Source of the DNA: Methylobacterium sp. Leaf123
GTDB lineage: Bacteria > Pseudomonadota > Alphaproteobacteria > Rhizobiales > Beijerinckiaceae
Reading direction: 5' to 3'
Length of the DNA stretch: 64,000 nt
Assembly (NCBI RefSeq): GCF_001423405.1
Contig: NZ_LMNS01000002.1
Span: 103,516-167,515, forward strand
Made by a program: the position numbers and the translations under genes. Below the pieces are notes generated by a model. That model was not told the origin of the DNA and searched no databases. It was given only the letters and a program-made list of their open reading frames with translations. How positions within the stretch are numbered: position 1 is the stretch's first letter; each line of letters opens with the position of its first letter. Below are positions 43,818 through 53,454 of this stretch, piece after piece.

Positions 43818-44236
43818 GAAGTCTCCCGTTGGTTTCGAGCACGCCCGGAGAGACGCCGGACCACCGAGGCTGCCTGGGTCGCCCCCCCCCGAAACGCGCA
43901 AGCCGGCGTCGAGGAACGGTGCAGACGGTCGGCAGCTTACGGAACGTCAATCGAAGCGGCGTGGGGCGGCTTTCGCTCGGTGCCGGTCACAAGGTCAAGC
44001 CTCACATCTGCGTGAGACTGGATTTCGGTTTTCTTAGCCGAGATCTGAAACTGCCGCGGGGAAAGAGGCGGCATCGGTATTTTCCTGCCGTTGTCCCGCG
44101 CGCGGGTTTGCCCGAAGACACAACAAACGAGCATCGCGTTGCCGGATGATTGTCCGGCACCAGCATCGTCTTGTTCCGAAAGTCGGTATCCGCCTTTCGG
44201 GACGACGTTCGAGCGCCGGGGACCAGGACCACAGGC
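43818..44236. other. Gap without gene, containing degenerate palindrome B copy 3 (44163-44210)
   Basis: The 48-base stretch at 44163-44210 begins GCATCGTC, has CCGAAAG/CTTTCGG arms and ends GACGACGTT, matching the repeat B pattern at 3569 and 39776 with a few inserted bases. Short open frames on both strands here lack ribosome binding sites. The gap should contain the promoters of the ParB-like and acyltransferase genes. Confidence 0.5.
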
Positions 44237-45427
44237 ATGTCAATCGTCCAGCCCGGCAGCGCGATCTCGGCCGCGTCGCGCCCGCACGCAGCCCGGCCCC
44301 TGATCGGCCTCGACCTGCTCCGCTTCGGCGCGGCGTGCCTCGTGGTGCTCTATCACCTCGCCTGCACCGCCTGGATGGTCCCGTCGAGCGAGGCCGCCGC
44401 CCTCGTCGGGCAGCCGATCCCTTTCCCGACCCTGCTGCCCGTTAGCGCGCAGGGCTGGGTCGGCGTGCCGATGTTCTTCGTGATCTCAGGCTACGTGATC
44501 GCCTATTCCGCCTCGCATGCGAGCGCGGCGCGCTTTCTCACCGGGCGGATCCTGCGCCTCGTGCCGGGCATCTGGTTCTGCGCCACGGTCTCCTTCGGGC
44601 TCGCGCTGCTGTTCTACCCGGAGGCCGTCTCGGTCCTGTTCGAGCGCTACATCCGCACCCTCGTCCTGTTCCCGGTCCCCCGCTGGATCGACGGCGTCTA
44701 TTGGACGCTCGGGATCGAGATCATGTTCTACGGTCTGGTCTACGCCCTTCTGGTCCTGAACCGGTTCGAGCGGCTGGAACCGGTGATCCTGGTGGTCGGC
44801 GTCATCAGCGCGGGGGCGTGGCTGCTGGCGGCGACGCCGTTCTGGCCCGATCTCGGCCGGATCATCAGCACGCGGATCGCCAAGCTCGCCCTTCTCACCC
44901 ATGGCTGCCACTTCGCCATCGGCGTGCTGCTGTGGAGCGCGGTGCGGAACGGTCTGACGGCGCCGCGCCTCGCCGGCCTCGCCCTCTGTCTGGTGGGGGG
45001 CTTCCTGCAGATCCGCTACGATGCCGGCTTCGTCAGCGCCGCGCTCGGCCTCGACCGGAGCCCCGCGATGGCGTGGTTCCTCTACGCCAGCTTTATGGTG
45101 CTGTTCTGCCTGTCGATCCGCGCAAACACGGCGCTGACCGATGCCTTTCCCGGCCTCGGGCGGCGGTTTCGCGATCTCGGTCTGGCGACCTACCCGCTCT
45201 ATCTGCTGCACACCTTCGTCGGCGCCCTGGCGATGCGGTTCCTGGCCGCCTCCGGGTTCCCGCCCGCCGCGAGCCTGACGGGCGGCATTCTGACGGCCGT
45301 GGCCGCATCCCTGCTGGTGTCGCATCGGATCGAGCCGCCCCTGCGCGCGGGCCTCGGACGTGTCCTCCACATCGCCGGCACGCGGCTACGCAGCCGATTT
45401 CCGGCGCCCGGTGCGCTCACCCGCTGA
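44237..45427 (+). CDS. Acyltransferase 3 (OafA/YrhL-type) membrane protein
   Basis: 396-aa protein with about ten membrane helices that O-acylates surface polysaccharide or other glycans. The family motifs are LDLLRFGAACLVVLYHLACT (catalytic His in YHL), GVPMFFVISGYVIAYS, and R-rich RFLTGRILRLVPGIW, with LATYPLYLLHTFVG near the end. The ATG at 44237 gives MSIVQPGSA; the frame extends to 44150 at a TTG. No glycan cluster is near. Confidence 0.88.
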   Translation: MSIVQPGSAISAASRPHAARPLIGLDLLRFGAACLVVLYHLACTAWMVPSSEAAALVGQPIPFPTLLPVSAQGWVGVPMFFVISGYVIAYSASHASAARFLTGRILRLVPGIWFCATVSFGLALLFYPEAVSVLFERYIRTLVLFPVPRWIDGVYWTLGIEIMFYGLVYALLVLNRFERLEPVILVVGVISAGAWLLAATPFWPDLGRIISTRIAKLALLTHGCHFAIGVLLWSAVRNGLTAPRLAGLALCLVGGFLQIRYDAGFVSAALGLDRSPAMAWFLYASFMVLFCLSIRANTALTDAFPGLGRRFRDLGLATYPLYLLHTFVGALAMRFLAASGFPPAASLTGGILTAVAASLLVSHRIEPPLRAGLGRVLHIAGTRLRSRFPAPGALTR

Positions 45428-45442
45428 GGGATGGGGCGCCGC

Positions 45443-45865
45443 TCAGCTGGCGCCGTAGCCGCCCATGGCGCAGACCGTGGCCCATTCCGCCTCGGTCACC
45501 GGCTGCACCGAGAGGCGGGAATTGGTGACGAGGGCCATGTCCTTGAGCGCCGTCTCCGCCTTGATCGCGTCGAGGGAGACCGGGCGCGGCATCGGCGCCA
45601 CCGCCCGCACATCGACCATGCCGAAGCGGCCGCTCTCGTCGGTGTGGTCGGGATAATAGGGCTTGATGACTTCGACGATGCCGACGACGGCCTTGCCCTC
45701 GTTGGAATGGTAGAAGAAGCCGCGCTCGCCGACCTGCATCGCCTGCATCTGCTTCTTGGCCAGATGGTTGCGCACCCCATTCCAGAAGGTGCCGCCCTCC
45801 CCCGCCTCGACCTGCTGGTCCCACGACCAGGTCGAGGGTTCGGACTTGAACAGCCAGTAGGCCAT
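45443..45865 (-). CDS. EVE domain protein
   Basis: 140-aa PUA-like fold protein with the EVE core: MAYWLFKSEPSTWSWDQQ, TFWNGVRNHLAKKQMQAMQV, ERGFFYHSNEGKAVVGIVEV, and a C-terminal LVTNSRLSVQPVT. EVE proteins bind modified bases in RNA or DNA. It lies before gpsA on the same strand, 104 nt apart, which matches a common alphaproteobacterial order (tsaD, gpsA, ycii, EVE). Confidence 0.93.
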   Translation of the reverse strand: MAYWLFKSEPSTWSWDQQVEAGEGGTFWNGVRNHLAKKQMQAMQVGERGFFYHSNEGKAVVGIVEVIKPYYPDHTDESGRFGMVDVRAVAPMPRPVSLDAIKAETALKDMALVTNSRLSVQPVTEAEWATVCAMGGYGAS

Positions 45866-45969
45866 GGCGCGGGACGGCTCCGTCGGGAAAGGCGCCCTCG
45901 CTTATCGAAAATCCGGCCGCGCTTGAAGGGCGCGCTCCACTTCGCCCCCGGCCCCTTGGCGGGCGGTGC

Positions 45970-46983
45970 TTACGCCGTCTCCGCCTTGAGCGGCCGCGAC
46001 AGCAGGCCGGTCATCGCCGCATCGACCGTCAGCGCCCCGGCCACCACGGCGGCGACGGCCTCGGCCACCGGCATCTCGACCTCCCGCGTCCGCGCGAGAT
46101 CGACCAGCGCCTGCGCGGTGAAGGCGCCCTCCACGAGCTTGCCGCCGGCGGCTTCTTCCGGCGAGGCGCCCTTCCCTAGGCGCTCGCCGAAGGCGAAGTT
46201 GCGCGATTGCGGCGAGGAGGCGGTGAGCACGAGGTCGCCGAGGCCCGACAGCCCCATCAGCGTCTCCGCCCGGCCCCCATAGGCGCGGGCAAAGCGCATC
46301 AGTTCGGCAAAGGCGCGGGCGATCAGCGCGGCGCGGGCGCTCTCGCCGAGACCGCGGCCCGCGACGATGCCGGCGGCGATCGCGAGCACGTTCTTGCCCG
46401 CGCCGCCGACCTCGACGCCGCGCACGTCATCGGTGTGATAGAGCCGGAAGGCCGGCCCCGAGAGCAGCCCGGCGAGCCGCGCCGCCAGCGCCCCATCCGC
46501 CGCGGCGAGCGTCACCGCTGTCGGCAGTCCGCGGGCGACGTCGGAGGCGAAGCTCGGCCCCGACAGTACCGCGACTGGGGCGCCGGCCGGCAGGACGTCG
46601 GCCGCCACCGCGCTCATGAAGGCGTCGCTGCCCCGCTCGATCCCCTTGGCGCAGAGCACCACGGCGGCGCCGGGCGCCAGCGAGGGCGCGAGCGCCGCCA
46701 GCACCGAGCGCAGGGTCTGGGCCGGCACGACGAGCAGCACCGTGCCGGCCTGCCCCAAAGCGGCGGCCTCGGCCGTGGCGCGCACCCCCGGATGCAGGGC
46801 GACGCCGGGGAGATAGCGTTCGTTGACGCGCGCCTGTTCCATCCGCGCGGCGGCCTCGGGATCGCGCATCCAGAGCGTGACCGGGCGCCCGGCCGCGGCG
46901 GCGGCATTGGCCAAAGCCGTGCCCCAGGATCCGCCGCCGATGACGGCGACGACCTCGTCCCCCCGCTGCGTGCCTGACTTCAT
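45970..46983 (-). CDS. gpsA: Glycerol-3-phosphate dehydrogenase [NAD(P)+]
   Basis: 337-aa cytoplasmic enzyme that makes sn-glycerol 3-phosphate for phospholipid synthesis. The N-terminal NAD-binding motif is VIGGGSWGTALANAAAAAG. Later motifs include GIERGSDAFMS, VLSGPSFASDVARGLPTAV, the catalytic-lysine segment EVGGAGKNVLAIAAGI, and LSGLGDLVLTASSPQSRN. The ATG at 46983 has GGAGG seven bases upstream; 46995 is a weaker alternative. The usual neighbour tsaD is separated by a chemoreceptor gene. Confidence 0.95.
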   Translation of the reverse strand: MKSGTQRGDEVVAVIGGGSWGTALANAAAAAGRPVTLWMRDPEAAARMEQARVNERYLPGVALHPGVRATAEAAALGQAGTVLLVVPAQTLRSVLAALAPSLAPGAAVVLCAKGIERGSDAFMSAVAADVLPAGAPVAVLSGPSFASDVARGLPTAVTLAAADGALAARLAGLLSGPAFRLYHTDDVRGVEVGGAGKNVLAIAAGIVAGRGLGESARAALIARAFAELMRFARAYGGRAETLMGLSGLGDLVLTASSPQSRNFAFGERLGKGASPEEAAGGKLVEGAFTAQALVDLARTREVEMPVAEAVAAVVAGALTVDAAMTGLLSRPLKAETA

Positions 46984-47539
46984 GTCCGCCTCCATCGGGA
47001 ACCTGGCGCATCCTCGGCTGTTGGGGCCAAGCTGCGGCCCCGGAGCCACATCGTCGGGTTCGCGATAACGATCTGTTGGCGGAAGAGCGAGCACCGATCC
47101 GCGAATCCGAGATGAGGGAGGCCCGATCCCGGCGAACCGGGCTCGCTCAAGATATCGCTTACGATGTTTTTGGGGGGCAGGACTGAGGTGGGATCGACAT
47201 GTCCTGACATTCGTCGGCGCAGATCGAAATGAAAAGGTTTTCGTCGCGCACCCCTGGCAAATCGGTCGATCTGTTCTCGCCCTTTTCACGAATTCAACTT
47301 TCCCGGCCGGCCACCATACCACCTTAGGTTTACGTTTCTAATTTCCAGGATGTCAGCTTGCTTCAAGTCTACCAAACAAATTTGTGATGAAAGGATTACT
47401 TTTCAAAATCGCCATATTGTCACTTAGTAGACAATTAAATACGGCCCTTACTGGTCGAAGTGTCCAAAATTAAGGGCGAGTTAAGAGAATTCTGGGAAAT
47501 TGTTTTCAACAAATTCCGCGATGCCTGGAGCAGTAAGCC
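46984..47539. other. 556-nt gap, no gene; A+T-rich promoter region
   Basis: The part from about 47300 to 47530 is A+T-rich and should hold the promoter of the PAS chemoreceptor. Short open frames on both strands here have neither ribosome binding sites nor family features. I find no RNA gene or repeat. Confidence 0.5.
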
Positions 47540-49015
47540 GTGGCGATCTTCCATTCCGAACAAGATTCCATCCTCGCCGCCGTCGATCGGGCTCAAGGCC
47601 GTATCGAGTTCGCAATGGATGGCACCATCACGAAGGCGAACGCCAACTTCCTGAGCCTCGTCGGCTACACCCTCGATGAAGTGCGCGGTCGCTCGCACGC
47701 GATGTTGATGCCCTCGGAGCAGCGCGAGAGCCCGGAATACAAGGCATTCTGGGAGGCCCTGCGCCGCGGCGAGTTTCAGGCCAGCGAGTTCCGGCGCGTC
47801 GCCAAGGACGGCCGGTCGATCTGGATCCAGGCCTCCTACAACCCGATTTTCGACCGGCGCGGGCAGCCCTACAAGGTGGTGAAGTTCGCCACCGACATCA
47901 CGGCTCAGACGGAGCGCAATGCGGGCTACGAGGGTCAGATCGCCGCGATCAACCGTTCGCAGGCGGTGATCCATTTCGGCCTCGACGGCACGATCACCGA
48001 TGCCAACGCGAACTTCCTCGATGCGGTGGGTTACCGGCTCGACGAGATCCGCGGCCGGCATCACAGCCTGTTCGTCGATCCCGACGAGGTGAAGGGCGCA
48101 GCCTATGCCGAGTTCTGGCGCGCGCTCGCCAACGGCACCTATCAAGCCGGCGAGTTCCGGCGGCTGGCCAAGGGCGGACGGGAGATCTGGATCTACGGCA
48201 CCTACAATCCGGTTCTCGACAGCGAGGGCCGCCCCTGCGCCGTGGTGAAGTTCGCCAGCGACGTCACCCAGGCCGTGGCCGACCGCAATCGGCGCGCGAG
48301 CGGTCAGCGCGCCATCGAGTCCGATCTCGGTACGATCACCGGTGCCATGTCGCATGTGAGCCGTCAGGCCAACGAGACGGCGGCTGCGGTGGCCGTCACC
48401 GCCGACAACGTCCAGTCGGTGGCCGCGGGCGCCGAGGAATTCGCGGCCTCGATCTCGGAACTGAGCCGCCACGCCTCGCAGGCCAAGACCGCCGCCGACG
48501 CGGCCGTGATCCGCGCCGAGGAAGCGGGCGGCATCGTGAGCGGATTGACCGCCACCGCCGAGCGGATCGGCGAGGTGGTCTCCGTGATCCGCTCGATCGC
48601 CGACCAGACCAACCTACTCGCCCTCAACGCCACCATCGAGGCGGCCCGCGCCGGAGCGGCCGGCCGCGGCTTCGCCGTGGTCGCCACCGAAGTGAAGGCG
48701 CTAGCGAGCCAGTCGTCGCGCGCCACCGAGGATATCGGCCAGCAGATCGCCGCCGTGCAGGATTCCTCGGCCCGCGCTGTCGAGGCGATCCGCGCCATCG
48801 TCTCGACCATCACGGATCTCAGCGAGATCTCGATGAGCGTCTCCTCCGCCGTCACGGAGCAGGCCGCGGTCACGCAGGAGATCGCGTCCAACATGCAGAC
48901 TGCCGCGCGCAGCGTCGATTCCGTGCGCCGCAACGCCGACGGGATCGCGCTGGCCGCGAACGATGTCGATCTCTCCGTGCAGAAGGTGACCGCCTCCGCC
49001 CGCGCGCTCGCCTGA
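47540..49015 (+). CDS. Soluble PAS-PAS methyl-accepting chemotaxis protein
   Basis: 491-aa cytoplasmic chemoreceptor without membrane helices. PAS1 (about residues 8-130) and PAS2 (about 130-252) are tandem copies with closely matching segments: [20 protein letters not shown] and [20 protein letters not shown], each followed by a PAC motif ([20 protein letters not shown] and [20 protein letters not shown]). The signalling domain has [20 protein letters not shown] [21 protein letters not shown] domains of this Aer-like type often bind FAD or haem. The start is GTG at 47540. It lies between gpsA and tsaD, which are normally adjacent. Confidence 0.92.
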   Translation: MAIFHSEQDSILAAVDRAQGRIEFAMDGTITKANANFLSLVGYTLDEVRGRSHAMLMPSEQRESPEYKAFWEALRRGEFQASEFRRVAKDGRSIWIQASYNPIFDRRGQPYKVVKFATDITAQTERNAGYEGQIAAINRSQAVIHFGLDGTITDANANFLDAVGYRLDEIRGRHHSLFVDPDEVKGAAYAEFWRALANGTYQAGEFRRLAKGGREIWIYGTYNPVLDSEGRPCAVVKFASDVTQAVADRNRRASGQRAIESDLGTITGAMSHVSRQANETAAAVAVTADNVQSVAAGAEEFAASISELSRHASQAKTAADAAVIRAEEAGGIVSGLTATAERIGEVVSVIRSIADQTNLLALNATIEAARAGAAGRGFAVVATEVKALASQSSRATEDIGQQIAAVQDSSARAVEAIRAIVSTITDLSEISMSVSSAVTEQAAVTQEIASNMQTAARSVDSVRRNADGIALAANDVDLSVQKVTASARALA

Positions 49016-49031
49016 TCGCGGGCGCTCGGTC

Positions 49032-50075
49032 TCAGGCCGCCGGCGCCACCTCGGCAAAAGGCCAACGGGCGCGGGCCGGCACGGTGAGGTCATCGACGAG
49101 GCCGAGGCGCAGGCGCTCCAGCCCGGCCCAGGCGATCATCGCGCCGTTGTCGCCGCAGAGCGGCAGCGGCGGCGCGACGAAGCTCAGGCCCACCTCACCG
49201 GCTTGCGCGGCAAGCGCCCGGCGGATCGCTCCGTTGGCCGCCACGCCGCCCGCCGCGACCAACGCCGTCGGATGCCCGGCAACACCGGCGAAGGCGCGCA
49301 GGGCCACGCGCACGCGGTCCACGATCACATCCACCACCGCCGCCTGGAAGCTCGCGCAGAGATCGGCCACGTCCTGCGAGGCGAGCGGTTCGAGCCGCTC
49401 GGCTTCGATGCGCAGGGCGGTCTTGAGACCCGACAGCGAGAAGTCCGCCTGACGCCGCCCGATCATCGGCCGGGGCAGTGCGAACCGCTCCGGATTGCCG
49501 CTCTGCGCCTGCCGCTCCACCTCGGGGCCGCCGGGATAGCCGAGCCCTAAAAGCTTGGCGACCTTGTCGAAAGCCTCGCCGATGGCGTCGTCGATGGTGG
49601 TGCCGAGCCGGACATAATCGCCCACTCCCTTCACCGCGACGAGCTGCGTGTGCCCGCCGGAGGCGAGCAGCAGCAGATAGGGGAAGGCGAGGCCGTCGGT
49701 GAGACGCGGCGTCAGCGCGTGCGCCTCGAGATGGTTGACCGCCAGAAGCGGCTTGCGCGCGACGAGGGCGAGGGTCTTGGCCGTGACGAGGCCGATCAGC
49801 ACGCCGCCGATCAGGCCGGGCCCGGCGGCGACCGCGATCCCGTCGATCTCCTTCAGCGTCGTCCCCGCCCGCTGCAATGCTCGGGCGATCAGCCGGTCGA
49901 GCACCTCGACATGGGCGCGGGCGGCAATCTCCGGCACGACGCCGCCATAGGCCGCGTGCTCGGCGATCTGGCTCAGCACCTCGTTGGCGAGGATCTGTCC
50001 GCGCTCGTCCTCACCGAGGGTCACGACGGCGGCGGCGGTCTCGTCGCAGGTGGTCTCGATGCCGAGGATCTTCAT
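49032..50075 (-). CDS. tsaD: tRNA N6-adenosine threonylcarbamoyltransferase TsaD
   Basis: 347-aa enzyme that transfers the threonylcarbamoyl group to A37 of ANN-decoding tRNAs. The start at 50075 gives [18 protein letters not shown]; an upstream ATG at 50096 would add seven residues. The metal-binding His pair is in [12 protein letters not shown], with ATP-binding [11 protein letters not shown] and [13 protein letters not shown] near the C-terminus. Length and motifs fit the family exactly. It is divergent from hemD and convergent with the PAS chemoreceptor. Confidence 0.96.
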   Translation of the reverse strand: MKILGIETTCDETAAAVVTLGEDERGQILANEVLSQIAEHAAYGGVVPEIAARAHVEVLDRLIARALQRAGTTLKEIDGIAVAAGPGLIGGVLIGLVTAKTLALVARKPLLAVNHLEAHALTPRLTDGLAFPYLLLLASGGHTQLVAVKGVGDYVRLGTTIDDAIGEAFDKVAKLLGLGYPGGPEVERQAQSGNPERFALPRPMIGRRQADFSLSGLKTALRIEAERLEPLASQDVADLCASFQAAVVDVIVDRVRVALRAFAGVAGHPTALVAAGGVAANGAIRRALAAQAGEVGLSFVAPPLPLCGDNGAMIAWAGLERLRLGLVDDLTVPARARWPFAEVAPAA

Positions 50076-50254
50076 GAGTGTCACGCTGACGTCCACGCAC
50101 CGTTGCGCGCCGGGGGCCGGCCCGCCTACTCCATCTCTCGCGAAAGCTCGGTCATACCGGTCGCGGCAACACGTCTACGACGAAACCGGCGACGGATACA
50201 GGTGAGGCACGGACCACCGACGGACGCTGTGGATGGCATGAGGGAGAGGGGCGC

Positions 50255-50968
50255 ATGCGGATCTGGGTGTCGCGGCCCGAACCGGGCGCGAGCCGCACGG
50301 CACGGCGGCTGGCCGCGCTCGGCCATGCGGCGCTGGTGGCGCCCGTGCTGCGGATCGCGCCGAGCGACGGACCGCCGCCCACCGGCCGGTTCGACGGGCT
50401 GATCCTGACGAGCGCCAACGCCGCCGCGCCGCTCGCCGCAGCCGAGCTTCCCGAGGCCCCGGTCTTCGCCGTCGGCACCCGCACCGCCGAGCGGGCGGAA
50501 CGGGCGGGGCTGCGCGCCGTGCACTGCGCCGACGGGGATGCCGTCGCCCTGGCCCGGCTCGTCGCCGCGCATGTGCGGCCGGGCGGCACGCTCCTCCACG
50601 CGGCCGGCGAGGACCGCAAGGCCGAGCCCGCCGCGAGTCTCACGGCCGCGGGCTACCGCGTCACGACCTGGACCGCCTACGCGGCTCTGGCCGAGGCGAC
50701 CCTGCCGGAACCGGCGGCCCGGGCGCTGACGGGCCGGGACGGCGCGCCGCCCCTCGTCGCGGCCCTGCATTTTTCGCGGCGGAGCGCGGAAATCGCGGTG
50801 CATTTGTCCGGCAAAGCCGGTCTGAGCGGAGCGTTTCGGGCGCTGGCGCATTACTGCCTGTCCCCGGACGTGGCCTTGGGACTGGTCGAGCTCGGCGTTG
50901 CGGCCCATTTTGTAGCGGTGCGCCCGAGCGAGGAGGCTCTCCTTGCCGGTCTCGCGGCTTCGGACTGA
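50255..50968 (+). CDS. hemD: Uroporphyrinogen-III synthase HemD
   Basis: 237-aa tetrapyrrole enzyme that cyclises hydroxymethylbilane. The weakly conserved family shows RIWVSRPEPGASRTARRLAA at the start, DGLILTSANAAAPLAA (the usual 'TS.NAV' block) and FAVGTRTAERA, with ALHFSRRSAEIA near the hinge of the second lobe. The next two genes are Mic60-like and HemY-like, the standard alphaproteobacterial order. hemC, usually the gene before it, is not in the window. Confidence 0.9.
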   Translation: MRIWVSRPEPGASRTARRLAALGHAALVAPVLRIAPSDGPPPTGRFDGLILTSANAAAPLAAAELPEAPVFAVGTRTAERAERAGLRAVHCADGDAVALARLVAAHVRPGGTLLHAAGEDRKAEPAASLTAAGYRVTTWTAYAALAEATLPEPAARALTGRDGAPPLVAALHFSRRSAEIAVHLSGKAGLSGAFRALAHYCLSPDVALGLVELGVAAHFVAVRPSEEALLAGLAASD

Positions 50969-51105
50969 ACGGCCTCGTCGCCCCTGCGCGATGGGGACGC
51001 GAGAGCGTGTCGGAGCGTCGGAGATGGAACCCGGAAGCGGTTCCGATGGATGACGGCGCCGGTTCGCTCTTCTATGGGAGCACACTGCGCCGGTGCGGCG
51101 GCTGA

Positions 51106-53337
51106 ATGGAGCGAACGCCCGTGAATTCACCCAAGGACGGCGCCAGGGACGGCGCCAAGTCTCCGGAGCAGGCCAAAGACGTGACGAAGGATTCGTCCCG
51201 GCCCGCCGACAAGGCGATGGGCAGGCCGGCCGAGCCATCCGCAGCGGCCTCCACCACGAAGGTCGAGCCGGCCAAGGCGGGGCCTGCAGCGTCGGAGCCG
51301 GTCAAGTCCGAGCCCGGAAAACTGGGTCCGACCGGCAGCAGCGCCCTGCCCGGCGGCAATGCGCCAGGGTCGTCCGCGCGCCCACAGGACACCAAAACCG
51401 ACGCGCCGTTGAAGCCGGGCCCCACCGGCAGCAGCGCGGTCCCGCCGTCGAGCGCCGCCTCCACCAGCACGGGAACGATGTCCGGCAAACCCGCGGAGCC
51501 CGGAAAGCCGTCCGGCGCGCCGGGTGCCGCCTCCGGGACGCCGGGCGGCAATGCGCCGTCGAAGCCGGGCGCCACCGGCAGCAGCGCGATTCCGCCGAAT
51601 CCGACCGGGGCCAAGGCCACCGATGCCAAATCGGAAGCGCCCGCCAAGGCCGGCACCACGGGCAGCAGCACGGTGAAGCCCGAGACGCCGGCCTCCGGAA
51701 GTGCCAATGCAGGCAGCGCCGCTTCCAGCGGCACCAAGCCGGACGCGACCTCGGGCGCCAAGCCGGGCGCGGCGCCCGGTGCCACGCGGGTGACGGAGAC
51801 GGCCTCGCTGACCGACGGCCCGATCCTCGATCTCAAGGCCAAGCGCCTCTCCGATGCGGCCGACGCCGCCAAGCCGGGCGCGAAGCCCGAGGCCGGCAAG
51901 GAGGGCCCGAGCGCCCCCCCTTCAGCCAAGGACGCCGGGAAGAACGAAGCCGCGAAGGCGGCACCGGCCCGCGGTGGCGCGGGCTTCGGCTCCGTGGCCG
52001 CTTCTGGGCTGCTGGGCGGCCTGATCGGCGCCGGCCTTCTCTACGGCGTCACCACCTATCAGCGGGGCGCCGATCCCCGCCTCGCAACGCTCGACAAGTC
52101 CCTGGCGGGCCTTGCCACGAAGGATGCGGTGGCGGGTCTCGATAAGCGCCTCGCCGCCAACGAGCAGGCGCTCAAGCCCCTGCCCGACGCGGTGGCCCGG
52201 GCGGAGGCCGCGGCCAAGGTTGCCGCCGACCGCGCCAACGAAGCGTTAGAGAAGGCGGGCACCACCCCCTCGGCCGACGGTTCGGCTCCGGCGTCGGCCG
52301 TCCCCGCCGATGTCGCGGCCCGTCTCGATGCCCTCGACCAGCGTGTCTCGGCGCTGCAGGAGGAGCCCGGCCGCGACGGCACGGCCGAGGTGAAGACCGC
52401 ACAGGCGATGGATCCGGCCGCCCTCGCTGCCCTCGACGACCGGCTCAAGGCGCTCGAAGCGAACGGCGCCAAGAGTGCCGCGTCCGATCTCTCGGACAAG
52501 ATCGCGGCGTTGCAGGCGGACATCGCGTCCCGTGCCAAGGCGGATGAAGCCGCCGAGGCCGCGCTCGGCAAGCGCGTGGACGAGGTGCAGAAGGCGCTGG
52601 ACGGGCGCATCGCCGCTGCGACCCAGACGGTGCAGGAGGCGACGCAGGCGAGCAAGCAGGCCGCCGACGCCGCCCAGACCCGCGCCGACGAAGCCGTGAA
52701 GGGCCTGGAGCGCAAGCTTCAGGAACAGTCGGACCGGATCGCCGGCCTCGACAAGGCGGTCGATCAGAGCGCCAAGCAATCCACGGTGCAATCGGCCCTG
52801 CGCATCGTCGCAGTCGACCGGATCGCCTCGGCGCTGGAGGCGGGCCAGCCCTACCCGGATGCGCTGGCCAGCCTGCGCAACCTCGAACCGGCGGATTCCA
52901 AGCGCCTCGACGTGCTCGGCCCCTTCGCCGACAAGGGCGCGCCGACCGCTTCGGGCCTCGCGACGGAGTTCCGCCGGATCTCCGAGAAGATCGCCGAGGC
53001 CAAGCGCGCGGCCCAGGCCAAATCCGTCGCCGAAACCGGCAGCGTGGGCGACCGTCTGATGAACATGGCGAGTTCCCTGGTGCAGGTGAAGCGCGCCGAC
53101 GAGCCCGGCGCGGGCGGAACCCAGGCCGCCGCCGGTACGTCGTCGGTCGCGCAGGTTCAGGCGGCGCTCGACCGCGGCGACCTCGCCGAGGCGGCCAAGG
53201 CTTATGCCACCTTGCCCGAGGAGGCGCGGGCGCAGGGCGGCGATTTCGGAGCGCGGCTCTCGGCGCGCGCCGAGGCGGGCCGCGCGGCCCAGGCACTGCT
53301 GGCCGATGCCTTCACCGGCCTGCCGCCGGCACGCTGA
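51106..53337 (+). CDS. Mitofilin/Mic60-like inner-membrane protein
   Basis: 743-aa protein. A long Pro/Ala/Lys/Gly-rich region (residues 1-290) precedes a membrane helix (about 291-313, SGLLGGLIGAGLLYGVTTY), then a coiled-coil region (about 325-560) and a C-terminal mitofilin-like helical block with LRIVAVDRIASALEAGQPY and ALASLRNLEPAD. Between hemD and hemY this is the alphaproteobacterial Mic60 gene, implicated in intracytoplasmic or cristae-like membrane contacts. The disordered part contains four degenerate K-x-G-x-T-G-S-S repeats. Known family members have much shorter N-termini. Confidence 0.85.
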   Translation: MERTPVNSPKDGARDGAKSPEQAKDVTKDSSRPADKAMGRPAEPSAAASTTKVEPAKAGPAASEPVKSEPGKLGPTGSSALPGGNAPGSSARPQDTKTDAPLKPGPTGSSAVPPSSAASTSTGTMSGKPAEPGKPSGAPGAASGTPGGNAPSKPGATGSSAIPPNPTGAKATDAKSEAPAKAGTTGSSTVKPETPASGSANAGSAASSGTKPDATSGAKPGAAPGATRVTETASLTDGPILDLKAKRLSDAADAAKPGAKPEAGKEGPSAPPSAKDAGKNEAAKAAPARGGAGFGSVAASGLLGGLIGAGLLYGVTTYQRGADPRLATLDKSLAGLATKDAVAGLDKRLAANEQALKPLPDAVARAEAAAKVAADRANEALEKAGTTPSADGSAPASAVPADVAARLDALDQRVSALQEEPGRDGTAEVKTAQAMDPAALAALDDRLKALEANGAKSAASDLSDKIAALQADIASRAKADEAAEAALGKRVDEVQKALDGRIAAATQTVQEATQASKQAADAAQTRADEAVKGLERKLQEQSDRIAGLDKAVDQSAKQSTVQSALRIVAVDRIASALEAGQPYPDALASLRNLEPADSKRLDVLGPFADKGAPTASGLATEFRRISEKIAEAKRAAQAKSVAETGSVGDRLMNMASSLVQVKRADEPGAGGTQAAAGTSSVAQVQAALDRGDLAEAAKAYATLPEEARAQGGDFGARLSARAEAGRAAQALLADAFTGLPPAR

Positions 53338-53454
53338 CGGCCAGGACCGGCACCGATGACGACGAACCAGCCGCGCCCTGCGCGGCGTTCCCCCCTTCCA
53401 CTCTGCCCGGGCCGCGTGCGCCCGCTCCCCGTGCTCCCAAGGAGGCCCTGACCC

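Noticed and set aside
44002..44238. 78-codon minus-strand ORF upstream of the acyltransferase
   Set aside because: Contains the palindrome B copy and has no SD or family features.
51300..51690. Possible CRISPR-like repeats in the Mic60-like gene
   Set aside because: They are in-frame protein repeats with uneven spacing and no direct DNA repeat of constant length.
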